From Avena insularis (Eukaryota > Streptophyta > Magnoliopsida > Poales > Poaceae), in NCBI GenBank assembly GCA_023614405.1, contig CM042684.1, forward strand, positions 537,710,682 to 537,774,681: DNA of 64,000 nucleotides, read 5' to 3'. Shown piece after piece: positions 1 through 10,744 of this stretch (positions within the stretch are counted from its first letter, which is position 1; each line of letters opens with the position of its first letter). The translations under genes were made by a program, and so were the position numbers. The notes beneath the pieces were generated by a model, which saw nothing but the letters and a program-made list of their open reading frames with translations, ran no database searches and was not told the DNA's origin.

Positions 1-365
1 TAAATTGGCGTGTTCCCTAGAATCTAGTAACAAATTTGTATGGTCTGAGCCTGCTCGAGTTAGAGCTCTTACACTAACAAGAGGGTATTTTTGTTCCAAG
101 GAGACACTAGCTAACACTCTATCTAGCTTTTTATAAGTTGGAATTGCTTTTCTGTTTGCCTAAGTAAACTGTCTACCTGATGGAGCAATTTCTTTTAGAT
201 CCAAGCTTTCAATAATAGCATTAAATATGAATGGCCATATGGTATTAAAGTTGTCATTGTTTTTCTCTTCTTGTCGTCTAATAATGTTGAAATCTCCACC
301 TACTAATATGGGTAAAGGATCATCTTGGCATATGCGTACAACCATAAAAGGAAGCTGGAAAAATA
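1..365 (-). mobile_element. LINE fragment, endonuclease domain (cut by window edge)
   Basis: Minus-strand translation gives the C-terminal half of an apurinic-like endonuclease (EEP family) of a plant LINE: the motif GGDFNIIR, then a SGRQFT motif, LDRVLASV, and further on SDHT, the usual catalytic Asp-His region. In this family the residue after SGRQFT is normally tryptophan; here it is a TAG stop (near 160), so the copy is dead. The recognisable homology begins near 365 and runs off the left edge of the window. The sequence to the right (366-456), although open in the same frame, does not look like LINE and probably marks a truncation or rearrangement. Confidence 0.75.
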
Positions 366-1778
366 CACACAGACTGAACGGACTAAGCTGTCTGGAAAGA
401 ACTAACGAACACACCTGAGAAATGCATCTGTAGTTGTTTGCGTTGAGAGGAAACATTTCTCTTACGGGACATCGTGTTAGAGGATAGTTTCACCGACTAT
501 TAATTTAATTTTCATCGTGTGCGATGTTATAGTTACGGTCTAAGGAAATCTAAGGAAACTTAGCATGTGAAATGTCCCACGAAATAGCCTGCCTGTGCCG
601 CAAGCTAATAGTCAAAAATTTGTGGCGTCAGCGATCTTTCACACCACACATGGAAAGTGCCTCCGTGTGCTACAAGGGTGCTTTAATATGCCCGATCTAT
701 ACCAGTGAATGATTCGAGAGCAACTGTAGTTCATAAAAATACATTCGCATAGAGCTACATTAACTGTAGCAAAATCGGGTATATGCTGATAAGTGCTATG
801 TGGTGATCACACACACGCTTTTTCACGTTTTGTGGTGTGTGTTGAAATTTTATCGCACATGGTTAGGTGAACTGTATCATCTGTGTTAAATGAATTACCA
901 CACACGTTTAGACACACACCAAACTGTGTGCGATGGATCTATGGAGAATTAGCAGGTGCTTCTACTTCTATTATCAGAACCATGCTAGAAGATGCAATCC
1001 TCCCGTCTATCTACTACGCCAAGTTTTATCCGGTTCCGGTGATGGAGGGCCAAGGATGGCAGGGCACCTTATTAGCCTTGTGTTAGTGTATATAGTCATC
1101 GCTTTTATTACTTTTGGATCTCTTTGTATTGGTGTTAATTAATATTTAATAGATCGGTGACATTTCTGAGAAAAAAAGCAATTGATAATTCATCATTTCT
1201 TTGAAAAATGTAGCACATCCAAAAACGGTAGCAGATTGCAGGCTAGTAACTATGTGCAATCTTCTGGAGTTCGCATAAGTCTGGAGCACCTTCTTAAACT
1301 TTGGTATTTTTATTACTTTTGGACAAGATAATTTTCATGGCGAGAATGAGGTTTCGGCAACAATTGCAAACACCTCTGGTAGAATTTGAGAATAAAGGCA
1401 AATTTCTAATTCAACTATTGATCTTGGTTAGGATGAATAACAGAGTTAATCCAAAAAAATCTGCCGACACGTTCAAGTAATTAAACATTTCACCAGTAGT
1501 AAACTAAATTTCTTGTTGTTACAACTTACAATTTTCACGGGTTCAAACGCACTTAATCCATAATATATTTGCAAGCAATCTATTCATCGTACATGGACCG
1601 TTCGTTCGTGCGTGATTTGGGGGATTTTAAATGACCTGATATGTACTAGTGAGATGAGATCCTCATCCACAACACACTATGGCGACGTGCAACTAATATA
1701 GTGCCACCAATAAGCTATTTTCTACTGGTGCACCCTGCCAGCCCTAGGTCCTCCAATGGATAAAACTCAAGAGGTTAA
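366..1778. other. Unclassified repeat-like stretch, possible CACTA remnant
   Basis: No gene is seen. Between about 510 and 940 short words rich in TGTGTG and GTGTGCGAT recur on both strands (near 515 and 925), like subterminal repeats of CACTA DNA transposons. At 1718-1730 the plus strand ends TTTTCTACTGGTG, whose reverse complement CACCAGTAGAAAA resembles a CACTA terminal inverted repeat. No matching left terminus was found, so element limits and identity are uncertain. The short open frames near 883-1142 overlap each other in different frames and look accidental. Confidence 0.3.
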
Positions 1779-2616
1779 GAATTTAAGATTTGATTTTTTT
1801 TTGACAATCAATACTACGATATATTCATAGTAGCATATAGTATATGGTAGATATACATAGACTGTCTCCAGCGATTACAAAATAAAATCTAAAGAAAACT
1901 AGTAAAACACTGAGGTCTTCAAACTCTTTCTTCTGCTAAGACACCATCTTGAACTTTTCTGAAGGCGGTAAAAAACTGACAGACACCAAATCACAATCCG
2001 TAAATAGCAATGAGGGTTCTCCCATAATTTTAATTTGAGTCGCAGTGTCAAGGTTGCATGAACGCACACAACCATTAGAGTAATCAATCAACATCGGTAA
2101 GAGTACCAACACCAATATTCCAGTCAAAAGTAATCGAACTGCCTAGTCGACGTCGCTAGCAAACCGATAGAACAAACCACCATTGTCGAGGACATAGAAG
2201 CCGAGACAAATATTGCGAGGATAATCCTCGCGACAACCATGAAAAAACTCCAATATCGATTTTACAGAGTAAGATCTGAAAAACCGTACCTATAGAACTG
2301 TAATCTTACAACACCGCCCCGCCGAGAAGAAGATCTCGACATCGAACGAAAGGCCGAAGATCACTTATTGAAGACGATGTCATATTTATTGACGTAGAGG
2401 CCAAAAAAGATGACTATCAAGACTCCAATATAATCTCTCGAAACACTAATTTTACTGAATACTCCACCCATAGGTCGGGTTCCCCACCCCTCCTGACGCC
2501 GACAAGGCGAGCCGAAGGAGGGGGAACCAATCTAAGGAGGAGGAGGAGGAGGAGGAGGAGGAGGAGGAGGAGAGGCAGCGGCTAGGTCAGGAGGCGACGA
2601 CTGGAATTTAAGATTT
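1779..2616 (-). mobile_element. LINE-derived non-autonomous retroelement with target duplication
   Basis: The interval is bounded by a direct 13-base repeat, GAATTTAAGATTT, at 1779-1791 and 2604-2616. Just inside the left copy is a run of T (1794-1802), which is a poly-A tail on the minus strand. Inside the right copy the minus-strand 5' end is GC-rich and contains a CCT microsatellite. That arrangement (TSD, 5' GC-rich leader, 3' poly-A) is diagnostic of target-primed reverse transcription. The body, about 812 bp, has no endonuclease or reverse-transcriptase reading frame, so it was mobilised in trans or is an internal deletion derivative. No known family name can be assigned by eye. Confidence 0.7.
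2534..2574. repeat. (AGG)n microsatellite
   Basis: About 13 consecutive AGG/GGA triplets in an otherwise GC-rich stretch. It lies inside the 5' part of the minus-strand retroelement at 1779-2616 and would read CCT in its transcript. Confidence 0.9.
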
Positions 2617-3187
2617 TGTTTCTATTGTTATAGGAATCATTGTTTAGAGGAAAAAGGAATTGTTGCAGAATTCGGTGGGAAGTCAATATCGATCAGTTGT
2701 TAGCCATGTAATAAGGTGGTCCGACCCGGACACTTACTGTTTCCGTACCGGACTCATCCTGTATTCTAGTCTTTACAAGAACTAAGTTCCCTAGAATTGG
2801 TGGCCTCTCCTTGCTCCTAATCTCCTCCAACCAAACGGTGACACCACATCTACGTGCGGACCCATCTATATATAAATTTTAAAAGACTAGACCGGTGAGT
2901 AAATAGGTTAGGATGCTGGTTCATTGGGTTGCTTGGTCAGACAAATATAACCGGCTCGTCTAATTTAATGAAAGATTTGATACATACAAAAATAAGATCA
3001 TGCACTAATATATAAAAAAAGATAAAATAGATAATTCGAGTTGGCATGGACATAGTAGAGACAAGTTAATTATTGACCATAATTTGGATTTTCTCTATGC
3101 GTGGCTTCAAAATCCGGCTAAATGCATGTATTTTTCTCGGTCGCGAGACCCAGTTCGACCGCTCTGATTTACTAGCGAGTTTGCCCA
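2617..3187. other. No feature recognised
   Basis: AT-rich sequence without a supported reading frame, repeat or terminal motif. It resumes directly after the right target duplication of the neighbouring retroelement. Confidence 0.4.
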
Positions 3188-3415
3188 AATAATGTCTGGT
3201 TCGAGCATCTTATCCCATTCTGGTGGCGCTAACTATTCGTTGCGCTTGAGAAATTGCCTAATTTGTTGGTTCCGGTTTTTCTGGTCCAACTGACGAAGCG
3301 ACAATAATGTCCGGTTCAAATATCTTATCCCATTCTGGTGGTGGGAACTATTCGTTTCGCTTGAGAAACTGCCTGAGTTGTTGGTTCCTTTTTTTCTGGT
3401 CCAACCAATGACTAG
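3188..3415. repeat. Two-copy tandem repeat, period 115 bp
   Basis: The word AATAATGTCYGGTTC begins at 3188 and again at 3303. The two copies then align along their length (shared words ATCTTATCCCATTCTGGTGG, AACTATTCGTT, GCTTGAGAAA, TTGTTGGTTCC, CTGGTCCAAC) with roughly ten percent mismatches. It is a local duplication with no visible coding content. Confidence 0.85.
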
Positions 3416-3429
3416 ATCCCATTTTTAAA

Positions 3430-4525
3430 CTATTCACATTACAGTTGACAACTCACTCACTTATCTTTTTCTGCCATCGTCAAGTACCCAACCATAGTGA
3501 CCATAGTGGCGCGCAGCCCATTGGCGGAACTAGGATTTATAATTTAGTTGTGGGGTCGCTTCGTGGTTTTTTCGATTGTCGTGTCGGTCTTTCTCCTGCT
3601 CTTCTTGCTATGCTGGTGGTTTCATTTCGTGTTGGGCGAACTCCTGCTTCCTCGCCTCCTTTGCTTCGTCGGTCAGGGCGGGCTCTATGCACGGACGCCA
3701 CACCCGATTGTGTTCGTTTCCCTCGCTCCGCATTTTTTCCATGTTGTGGTGGTTTGCTCCGGCGGTGGGGCATGTTCAATGTATGGGTGTGTTTGTGTTA
3801 TGGATCTGTTTTGGTCATGGCGCAGCCATTGGCCGGGACTTTGGGGATAGTGCGTGGATGTATTGTGCGGTTCGTGTGGAATTGGGGGTGGCTGTGACAT
3901 GTCTTATGGGCTATTTTCTTTGATTGATATTGCGATTGGTTAGTTGTTGCTGTTGTTTTGGGTGGCGCACGTGTGTGGTTGGGTTGCACGGGGCTGTGGC
4001 TATTTGGATTGATTATTTGCTGTTCGTTTGACGGGTCTGTTCCTAACATTGTGAGAGAGGAGTGTGTGTCATTGTGAGTGTGGTGTGCGCATGTCGTTAG
4101 TGCTCCGGCGAGTGCGGCGTCTCGGTGTTGATATTCTGAGTGTGCTTTGAATTTGTCAGTATTCTTAGCATGACAAGTTTGGGGCAGGTGTGGCTAGGGT
4201 CGTATGTTTGTTGAGTCCTTGGATTGATATCAGGTAGCTGGCGCGAGGCTACTATAGTTGGAAGCGTGTTGGTAGTATATTTTCTCTATTTAATGTTGAC
4301 TGCCTATCTTGTTTCATTTCTTCGTGTACCTTGCTTGTTGTTATATTGATGCTTGCGTTTTGTGTTCTGCCGTTTCGAGTTATCCAATGGTGATTATGTT
4401 GCACTGTCAGCTGCTGGTCATCATGTGTGTGCTCATGTTTTTGTTTCTCAAGGCTTGGCTAGGTTTGTTGCTGACCAAAACTATTAATTCACCATCGGAT
4501 GGACGCTCCTGCCATAAAATTTAAA
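3430..4525. other. GT-rich unclassified repeat
   Basis: The plus strand is strongly enriched in GT and TG words and contains several mutually overlapping open frames on both strands (between 3445 and 4050), a base-composition effect rather than genes. The phrase GCGGAACTAGGATTT near 3524 is typical of repetitive sequence. No terminal repeats were found. Confidence 0.3.
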
Positions 4526-5000
4526 TGTTGGTAGCCGAGGACGATGCATCAGAGCGTGCTGGGTCCATCTAGTATTGTATATACACAAACCAATCCCCTT
4601 GTTTAGGGGCATCGATCGATTCCCAATACCACGTATTGTCTGCATGGTACCAGAGTTGATCACCCTTCCATTTGTCTAGCTCGACGCTGTAAAAAAAGCA
4701 TGTCGTCAATCCATCGCTAGTCAAGGAGCGCTCGACCGACCGGGGAAGAAAATAAGAGAGTCAAATCAAGGGAGAAAGAAGATAAGAAAATCGTCGGTTC
4801 AAGCGATCTGCCTGATGGTCCTGATCGGTGGTGAAGAGAAGAAGAGCCGAAGGAAGAAAAAAAATCAGCGACCTTTCTCGGTGATCCGCCCTCTGGTTTT
4901 GATCGATGGTGAAGAAAGAAGAAATTAAAAACCACCCTCCCTCCTTCTCTGATGGCTATGTCCTCTTCAGAAAGGGTCATCTTGACGTGGGGTGATCACG
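4526..5000 (+). mobile_element. Short Copia-type LTR, primer-binding site and leader (remnant)
   Basis: An LTR-like segment starts TGTTGG at 4526 and ends GTCTGCA at 4644. It is followed at 4645 by TGGTACCAGAGTTGATC, close to the initiator-tRNA primer site TGGTATCAGAGC used by plant Copia elements. The LTR would be about 119 bp. The following 350 bases contain a diverged internal duplication (about 4798-4860 and 4865-4928, sharing GATCNGTGGTGAAGA-like words). There is no gag-pol and no 3' LTR, so this is a 5' remnant. The PBS has two differences from the usual form. Confidence 0.45.
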
Positions 5001-5029
5001 TCAATTCCCATGGTTTATGGACATGAGTT

Positions 5030-5220
5030 TAAGGGAAGAGCGACATGCTGGAGACTTTATCGGCTAATAGACAAACACACGGGGACACAGGGTTTACCCA
5101 GATTCAGACACCCAAAAGTAAAACCCTACTCCTACTTGTCTGCTCTTGATTGATGATGAACCGAAGGTTTATAATCGTACCTAGATGGCAATGGTGCACA
5201 TATGAGATTTGGCGGTTGTA
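5030..5220 (+). mobile_element. LTR-retrotransposon fragment
   Basis: The phrase ending GACACAGGGTTTACCCAGATTC followed by CCCTACTCCTAC resembles a stretch commonly present in grass Gypsy LTRs. The fragment is truncated on both sides and has no primer site or coding part. Assignment rests on recall of that phrase only. Confidence 0.3.
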
Positions 5221-5221
5221 T

Positions 5222-5337
5222 GTTCTGCTAAGTATAATTAAATTCATTCAGTTCTGCTAAGTATAATTAGGTATAATTAGGTTTATTCAGTTCTGCTGAG
5301 TATAATTAGGTATAAATCTAATATTGTCTCAGCAGGT
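5222..5337. repeat. Short AT-rich tandem repeat
   Basis: Three imperfect copies of TTCTGCTRAGTATAATTAG with spacers start near 5222, 5250 and 5292; the last two also carry an extra GTATAATTAG step. Confidence 0.8.
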
Positions 5338-5924
5338 TTACTTCACTAAATTATCAATGGAAAATTTGTATGGAGACAACTTAAAATGTGTGCTTAAACT
5401 TCCTTTACCTTCCTTGAATGCTAAGGTAATTGCTGCATTGCACATTTTCTTCATTCGTTGTATTCTATGTATGATACAATAGGCTCTGCTGTCCACAAAC
5501 ATCACTTTCTATGTCTTGATACCGTGGGTTTGATTTTCATGAATATGAGTTCTTTCGTATGCTATGTTTTGCACATATTTTCTCTTTTATCAGCCCGAGT
5601 TAGTAAAAAAAGGTGTCATATTATGCATTATCACGAGATGTTGTATTGCATCTTGCAAATTTTCACTATTATCCTAAGCTCAATTTATATTTTACCGGGG
5701 GTGTCAAATGTATTGGTCTTGGCTGTTAGCTTAGTTTGGACTCTCAGCAAATGCTATGCAGAAATTCTTCCAGAGCTATGGTTGGAGCTATGCATGCTTG
5801 ATTCATTTGTTGACATGATGTGGATAATACAGAATAGTGTAATCATAGTTTACAGCCATATACTTCTCTAGTTGTTTACTTGTTTCGTACTTTGACATAA
5901 TTCTATATGCCACTGTCCATGACA
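5338..5924. other. No supported feature
   Basis: AT-rich sequence with one long open frame (5458-5871) that lacks any recognisable motif, has an unusual mixture of Cys, Ile and Met, and occurs just before repeat R1. I regard it as a chance frame. Confidence 0.3.
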
Positions 5925-6562
5925 TCTCACAAGTTTTTTGACATAAATTAGTTATACTAATATCTTTTACATTTAATAATTCACTCTCTCAACATATGAA
6001 TTTATCTCATCATTTCATATTTTTTTAGCAAATTTACAACATGACAATAGTGTACAATATTTTATAGAATTGTAACATTTTTAACTGGAAATTAATTTGC
6101 ACAAAGCTTACCACTGACAATTTATACATTTTGTTAATTAAACTGTTGAACAGGGGAAATAAATGGCTAACAAAAAAAATTAAATATTAAGTTGTGTCAC
6201 ATTCATAATGTTAGAAATATGCCCATGTTGTCTATTTGTAGTATCCTTAAATATCACAACACATAGAACTCTCTAACATAGTTTTCTAGAGTGCGGGTGA
6301 TTTTTGATCAACATGAAGAGTTATATATTATCATTTGCTAATAGCATGACGCAGATGCATTTATACGAAGACATAAAAGATGAGGAATTCATGTTTACTA
6401 TGAGGACACACAAAAGAAAAACAACTGTGTCGTCTCATTGTGCCTCAACTTTTATTATTATACAAGATAGTACTTTCGTTGTAATGCTTCAGATGAAGAT
6501 CTACAACAGTATAGTCGTAATTGTCTCATTCACATTGTTTCTAATGCTCCTGGTTAATTACT

Positions 6563-6582
6563 CTCGTGGATAGAACCACGAG
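6563..6582. other. Conserved hairpin inside R
   Basis: CTCGTGG, a six-base loop ATAGAA, then CCACGAG form a perfect 7-bp stem. The same hairpin is present in R3 (near 14445) and R6 (near 50021); in R2 (near 8065) one pair becomes G:T and the loop changes to GTAAAA, so pairing survives. Its function is unknown; it could be a transposon subterminal hairpin. Confidence 0.6.
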
Positions 6583-6939
6583 GCACCTCCGATTAGGCTA
6601 CTTGGTCTTTGAATGTTCATGCATGTTGCCGGTGGTGTGTGTCGGTGTCGCGGAGTCCATGTACAAGCATGTACATGCGTCGTGGGTAACATGGCCTTTA
6701 CTCAGTCCATGTCAGCCTCGCCGATCTTGAACAACGTCGAAGTGGTTGTAGTCGAGGTAGAATCTATGATATTTTTTGGCTCGAATTGTCATTATGATTT
6801 TGTAGTTCCGAAGGAAGTGTGAGAGGTATGTAAACATGGTCAATGTGCTTAGGTCGAGATGCCGCATCCGAGGGTCAATGGAGTTAAGTAGCACGCATGC
6901 ATCAATAGACATTCTCACGTACTACAAAATCTACAATTC

Positions 6940-6955
6940 TAGCATGCATGCTAGA
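6940..6955. promoter_or_regulatory. 16-bp palindrome with RY core
   Basis: CTAGCATGCATGCTAG is a perfect palindrome with CATGCATG at its centre, the RY element recognised by plant B3 transcription factors. It recurs in R3 (about 14823) and in R4 (near 35031). R2c at 11607 keeps the core only. Whether it is functional cannot be told from sequence. Confidence 0.35.
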
Positions 6956-7377
6956 TCGCGTGCACCTCTCTGTCGTTAATATGTATTGATTTACTGCTTT
7001 ATAATTTCTCTTGCACAGTTTCGTTATGTTTCATCATGTGCAAACGCTGGAATCAGCTTTCCATTGGGTGACCCTATCATTTTTTTCACTGCAAACATTT
7101 AATTTTGTTTATTCATGTGTGTTTTCTTCTTCCCTAAATATATTATGATCCACCCACTGTGTCGCTGTTATGTAAGTTATACCACACGTTTTATTGTATC
7201 ATAATATTGTTTATTTAGTAGAACAATGCTAGCATTTGCACCCCTAGCTCAAGTGCAACAACAATTAATGTTTTCGATGAAAAATAGCAGAATTTTAATT
7301 ATATTTCATTGCAAGAAATATATGCTTATATACAACAAATAGTATTGGTTCTTTATAAAATTAAGTACTCCCTCTGT

Positions 7378-7492
7378 CTCAAAATAGATGTGGCAGATTT
7401 TTCAAAATTTAGATGAATCTAGACAGTAGTTAGAATATACATTCATCAAAATTTTGACAAACTAGAAGACATCTATTTTGAGAAGGAGGGAG
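7378..7492. mobile_element. Stowaway MITE M1
   Basis: A 115-bp element runs from CTCCCTCTGTCTCAAAATAG to its imperfect inverted complement CTATTTTGAGAAGGAGGGAG, flanked by TA at 7376-7377 and 7493-7494. TIR sequence, size and TA duplication fit the Stowaway (Tc1/mariner-derived) class. R4, R5 and R6 have the unoccupied target (TAAGTA followed by the right flank), showing the insertion is derived. Confidence 0.9.
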
Positions 7493-8005
7493 TAGTGTTC
7501 ACAAGGAACTTAGAACTAATTATTACGTACCTTTAAAAATGAATATGTCTCAGAGGGTTAAGTTATGCGGCATTGTAGTTACTTTACATAAAGTAGAATT
7601 ATAGCAACCAAATTATCTTGACGTCTACTCCCCTTAGATGATGATTATCCTCAGGATCTATTCATTGCAAGAGATTATCCTTAACTAGTTTCCATAAATA
7701 TTTTTGTGAAGTTATTTATTTATTAGTATTTCCATGTCTCCCGTGTCATCCGAGAATACTTGCTCCGTCCGCAAATAAGTATACTTGTAGCTTTTGTCTA
7801 AGTCAAATTTTATTAAATCTGATAAATAAATACCCTAGGGGCTGAGATCGTTGTTAAGGAGCATGAGTGCATAGCATGCATGTGTTGGTTTAACTAATTA
7901 AGCAAACTCACATGTACTCCTCTTCCCTGAAGCATGCATGGCGTTGGCGTTGCCAGGATCACCAAAGCCCAAGGCAAGGCGCGAATCATCCCTGGCTCTC
8001 TAGCA

Positions 8006-9302
8006 ATAGTGTAGTGGTAATTGTGTCATTTTGCATTGTTTCTAATGCTCCTGGTTAATTACTCTTGTGGGTAAAACCACGAGACACATTCGGTTAGACT
8101 GCTTGATCTTTTGTTTATGCTTTGGTTGTTCATGCATGCTGCCGGTAGTGAGTGCTGGCGTCGGCGCAATCCGTGTACAAGCATGTACATGCGCTGTGGG
8201 TTGCATGGCCTTTACTCAGTCCATGCCGGCCTTGCCGGTCTTGAACGATGTCGAAGTGGTTGTAGTCGAGGTAGAATATATGATTGTGCTTGGCTCAAAT
8301 TGTCGTGATGATTTTGTAGTTCCGGAGGAAGCGTGAGAGGTACGTAAACATGGTCAATGGACTTGGGTTGAGATGCCGCATCCGAGGGTCAATGGAGTTA
8401 AGTAGCACACATGCTTCAATAGACATTCTCACGTATTACGAGATCTATGATTCTAGCATGCATTCTAGATGCGCATGCACCTCTTTTGCCCTTAATGTGT
8501 GTTGATTTACTACTTTATGATTTGTCTTGCATGGTTTCGTTAATGTGCAAACGCGTTGGGTGATCCTATCATTTTCTTCACTGCAAATATTTAATTTTGT
8601 TTATTCGTGTGTGTTTTTTTCTGTGTCGCTGTTATGTAATTATTATCCTGCACATTATATTGTATCATAATATTGTTTATTTAACAGAACAATGCTAGCA
8701 GTTGCAGCCCTAGCTCTAGTGCAATAACAATTAATGCTTTGGGTGAAAAATTGCAGCATTTTAATTATATTTCATTGTAAGGCATATATGCTTATATACA
8801 ACAAAGAGTATTGATTCTTTATAAAATTAAGTACTCCCTCTGTCTCAAAATAGATGTCGCAGATTTTTTAAAATTTAGATGAATCTAGACACTATTTAGT
8901 ATATAAATTTATGCAAATTTTAATAAACCTGAAACATCTATTTTGAGATAGAGAGAGTAGTGTTCACAAGGAACTTAGAACCAATAATTACATGCCTTTG
9001 CTCAGTCCGATGAAAAATGAATATGTGTTGAAGGGTTAAGTTATGTGGCATTGGAAGTTACTTTACATAAATTAGAATTATAGCAACCAAATTATCTTGA
9101 CGTCTTCTCATCTTAGATGATGATTATCGTCATGATCTATTGATGGCAAGAGATTATCCTTAACAAGTTTCCATAAATATTTTTGTGAAGTTAATTATTT
9201 ATTAGTATTTCCATGTCTCCCGTGTCATCCATGAGTACTCGCTCCGTCCGCAAATAAGTATAGTTGTAGTTTTGGCTAAGTCAAACTTTATTAAATCTGA
9301 CC
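8006..9302 (+). repeat. R repeat, copy R2 (left end missing)
   Basis: Begins within R at the GTAATTGTGTCATTT landmark and carries the hairpin, GTACAAGCATGTACATGCG, the TTAAGTAGCACACATGC landmark, a MITE and the right-end landmarks. It contains the same frame as R1 near 8067-8336, interrupted elsewhere. Short deletions relative to R1 occur around 8545 and 8615. Confidence 0.8.
8834..8957. mobile_element. Stowaway MITE M2
   Basis: 124-bp element at the same position in R2 as M1 in R1, TA duplications at 8832-8833 and 8958-8959. The right inverted repeat is decayed (GAGATAGAGAGAG). At its internal CACTATTTAGTATATA it shows the empty form of the site occupied by a second MITE in R2b, R3 and R3b. 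Confidence 0.85.
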
Positions 9303-9636
9303 AGCCTTCCCAAGAAATAAGGCACCCTTATTTTGCGTGTTTTTTGTTTGAACAAAATTTCTTTTAAATATATAAAAACATGTTGGTAGAAAATTAGCAT
9401 TATTGGAAAGTGTGTTTCAATACGAATTCAACGATATTAATTTTACACAATATAATTAAATTTTAGTTTCTCTATATTTATTCTGTCAAACTTTACTTGT
9501 GAATGCATGTGCGCCTTATTATTATTCCTTGAAACGGAGGTCGTATGTTACTACATGAAATTATTATATTATGAAACTAAATTTGAAAACAAATCCAATG
9601 TTACCAATTTAGTGTCATAAATAAATATTAGTTGTA
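9303..9636. mobile_element. Probable decayed Stowaway-like MITE and AT-rich spacer
   Basis: Between about 9318 and 9545 the left side has AAGGCACCCTTATTTTGCG and the right GCGCCTTATTATTATTCC followed by GAAACGGAGG, which is consistent with worn inverted repeats of a longer MITE. The rest is AT-rich with no gene. Confidence 0.35.
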
Positions 9637-10135
9637 AGTTTGACGTGGAGTTCCTTGCAGCGCACTCGATCCCATCCACACCACCGGCCGGCCTACTCGC
9701 GTACCTGTCAATTTGTAGTCCACTTGACCCGCGGCCGCATGTGGGGCGTGGGCATGCATGTATGCACCAATGTACGTCTGCCCAAGCAAGGTCGGCCGGT
9801 CACCTAGACTAGACTGGACACCTCGGATCCAAGCAGCAACTGGCCAAGACACTGAAACTATGAACCAGTCAACCAGACGACACACATAACGTAACTGGCA
9901 TGATCCCATCCATGGTTGGTTAATTGTTGTTGTCGGAAGAAAACATGCATGGTTTGGACATTGCGTTTGCTTGACATGCATGCATGACACAGTGGTCACG
10001 CAAGACATGCCCGAGTAGCACCCCGCTCCCACCCTTCCCATGCTGCAGCACCATGACCATCCACCTGCAGACCGCACCGCCGTTACCATCGCCATCCTGG
10101 AGGCCCGGCCCGCCGCCATGTTGGTGATGATGATG
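9637..10135. repeat. P block, copy P1
   Basis: A GC-rich block also found at 12397-13160 (P2) and in part at 44218-44475 (P3). Shared landmarks include TTCCTTGCAGCGCACT, ACACCTCGGATCCAAGCA, GATCCCATCCA, GAAAACATG, TTTGGACATTGCGTTTGCT and, in P1 and P2, CATGCATGCATGACACAGTGG and CATCCACCTGCAGACCGCAC. Minus-strand frames are partly shared between P1 and P2 (motif GDGNGxAVCRWM) but shift after it, so coding is not established. It may be a gene-promoter or exon fragment that was copied locally. Confidence 0.6.
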
Positions 10136-10735
10136 AGGAGTGATCGTTGGGGCGTTAGTCTTGCTCTTATCCCTTTTTAGCGTCTTGAAGCCAAAGGGGG
10201 AGAAGTTGCAATATAGGCTATGCGAGGATTTGCATGGGAAAGTCACAAGCTCGTTCTTTTTTTGATCTTTGGGTGCTTGTGAACTTTTTTCGTCTCTTAT
10301 TATTTGTGAACTCTATGTGCTACCTATGTGTGAATTATGTAAGTGAAGACTATGTGGATATGTGGATCCATCTTATATGATGATACTATATAATTGTTGC
10401 CCGTTTATTTCCCATCACATAATGTTGTGCAAAGGTATGAGTTTTAAGTCATAGTTTTATTTTCCTTGAACCCTTGGTTGGTTTGCAAAATAGAGGGGGA
10501 GTGTTGATTCTAATATATGCTTGATGTTGCACATATCTAGGGGGAGCCCGTCTCTATTTTTCAAACCTTGTGCGCTATCATCATATTTGTTATGCAAATG
10601 TGTGTGTTGTCATCAAACACCAAAAGGAGGGAGATTGAAAGGGCATTTACTTCTCTAGTGGTTTTGATGTTTGATGATAACACACGTGTCGGACTAATCA
10701 TTTGCTAAGAGTCTTTCAGGCCAACTATGTCTCAA
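10136..10735 (+). mobile_element. Copia 3' internal end, polypurine tract and LTR start
   Basis: The text contains AAGCCAAAGGGGGAG, AGAGGGGGAGTGTTG and CTAGGGGGAGCC, then the polypurine tract AAAAGGAGGGAGAT (10622-10635) and an LTR start TGAAAGGGCATTTACTTCTC at 10636 followed by TTTTGATG and GATAACACA. This layout is typical of the 3' end of large Copia elements of the Maximus/SIRE type. Only about 100 bp of LTR remains; it is cut at the junction with R2b near 10736. No coding part remains. Confidence 0.6.
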
Positions 10736-10744
10736 AATTAAGTA

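Larger units (their letters stand above)
5925..7990 (+). repeat. R repeat, copy R1 (about 2.07 kb)
   Basis: R is a sequence repeated at least eight times in this window. Its order of landmarks is: TACTAATATCTTTTACATTT at the left end; GTTAGAAATATG; AACATGAAGAGTTAT; GTAATTGTCTCATT; a hairpin CTCGTGG-ATAGAA-CCACGAG; GTACAAGCATGTACATGCG; GTCAATGGAGTTAAGTAGCA; the palindrome CTAGCATGCATGCTAG; GTTTCGTTA; a MITE; AGTGTTCACAAGGAACTTAG; and CATGTCTCCCGTGTCATCC. R1 is the fullest copy. Open frames at 6304-6573 and 6712-6918 recur in other copies, but R1/R3 differences in the first are mostly amino-acid changing, so coding is not supported. It may be a local segmental repeat or an unnamed transposon. 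Confidence 0.8.

Noticed and set aside
3445..4049. Cluster of six frames of 70-150 codons
   Set aside because: All overlap in different phases and on both strands in GT-rich DNA; no motif or splice context.
6712..6918. Minus-strand frame MRMSIDACVLLNSIDP shared by R1, R2c and R3
   Set aside because: It is shared because the copies are duplicates. The frame diverges or shifts after about 45 residues in each copy, and R5 and R6 carry frame-breaking deletions.
9628..10246. Minus-strand frames of 163 and 108 codons in P1
   Set aside because: P2 preserves only a short part of the frame (GDGNGxAVCRWM) with frameshifts afterwards, so there is no sign of selection on protein.
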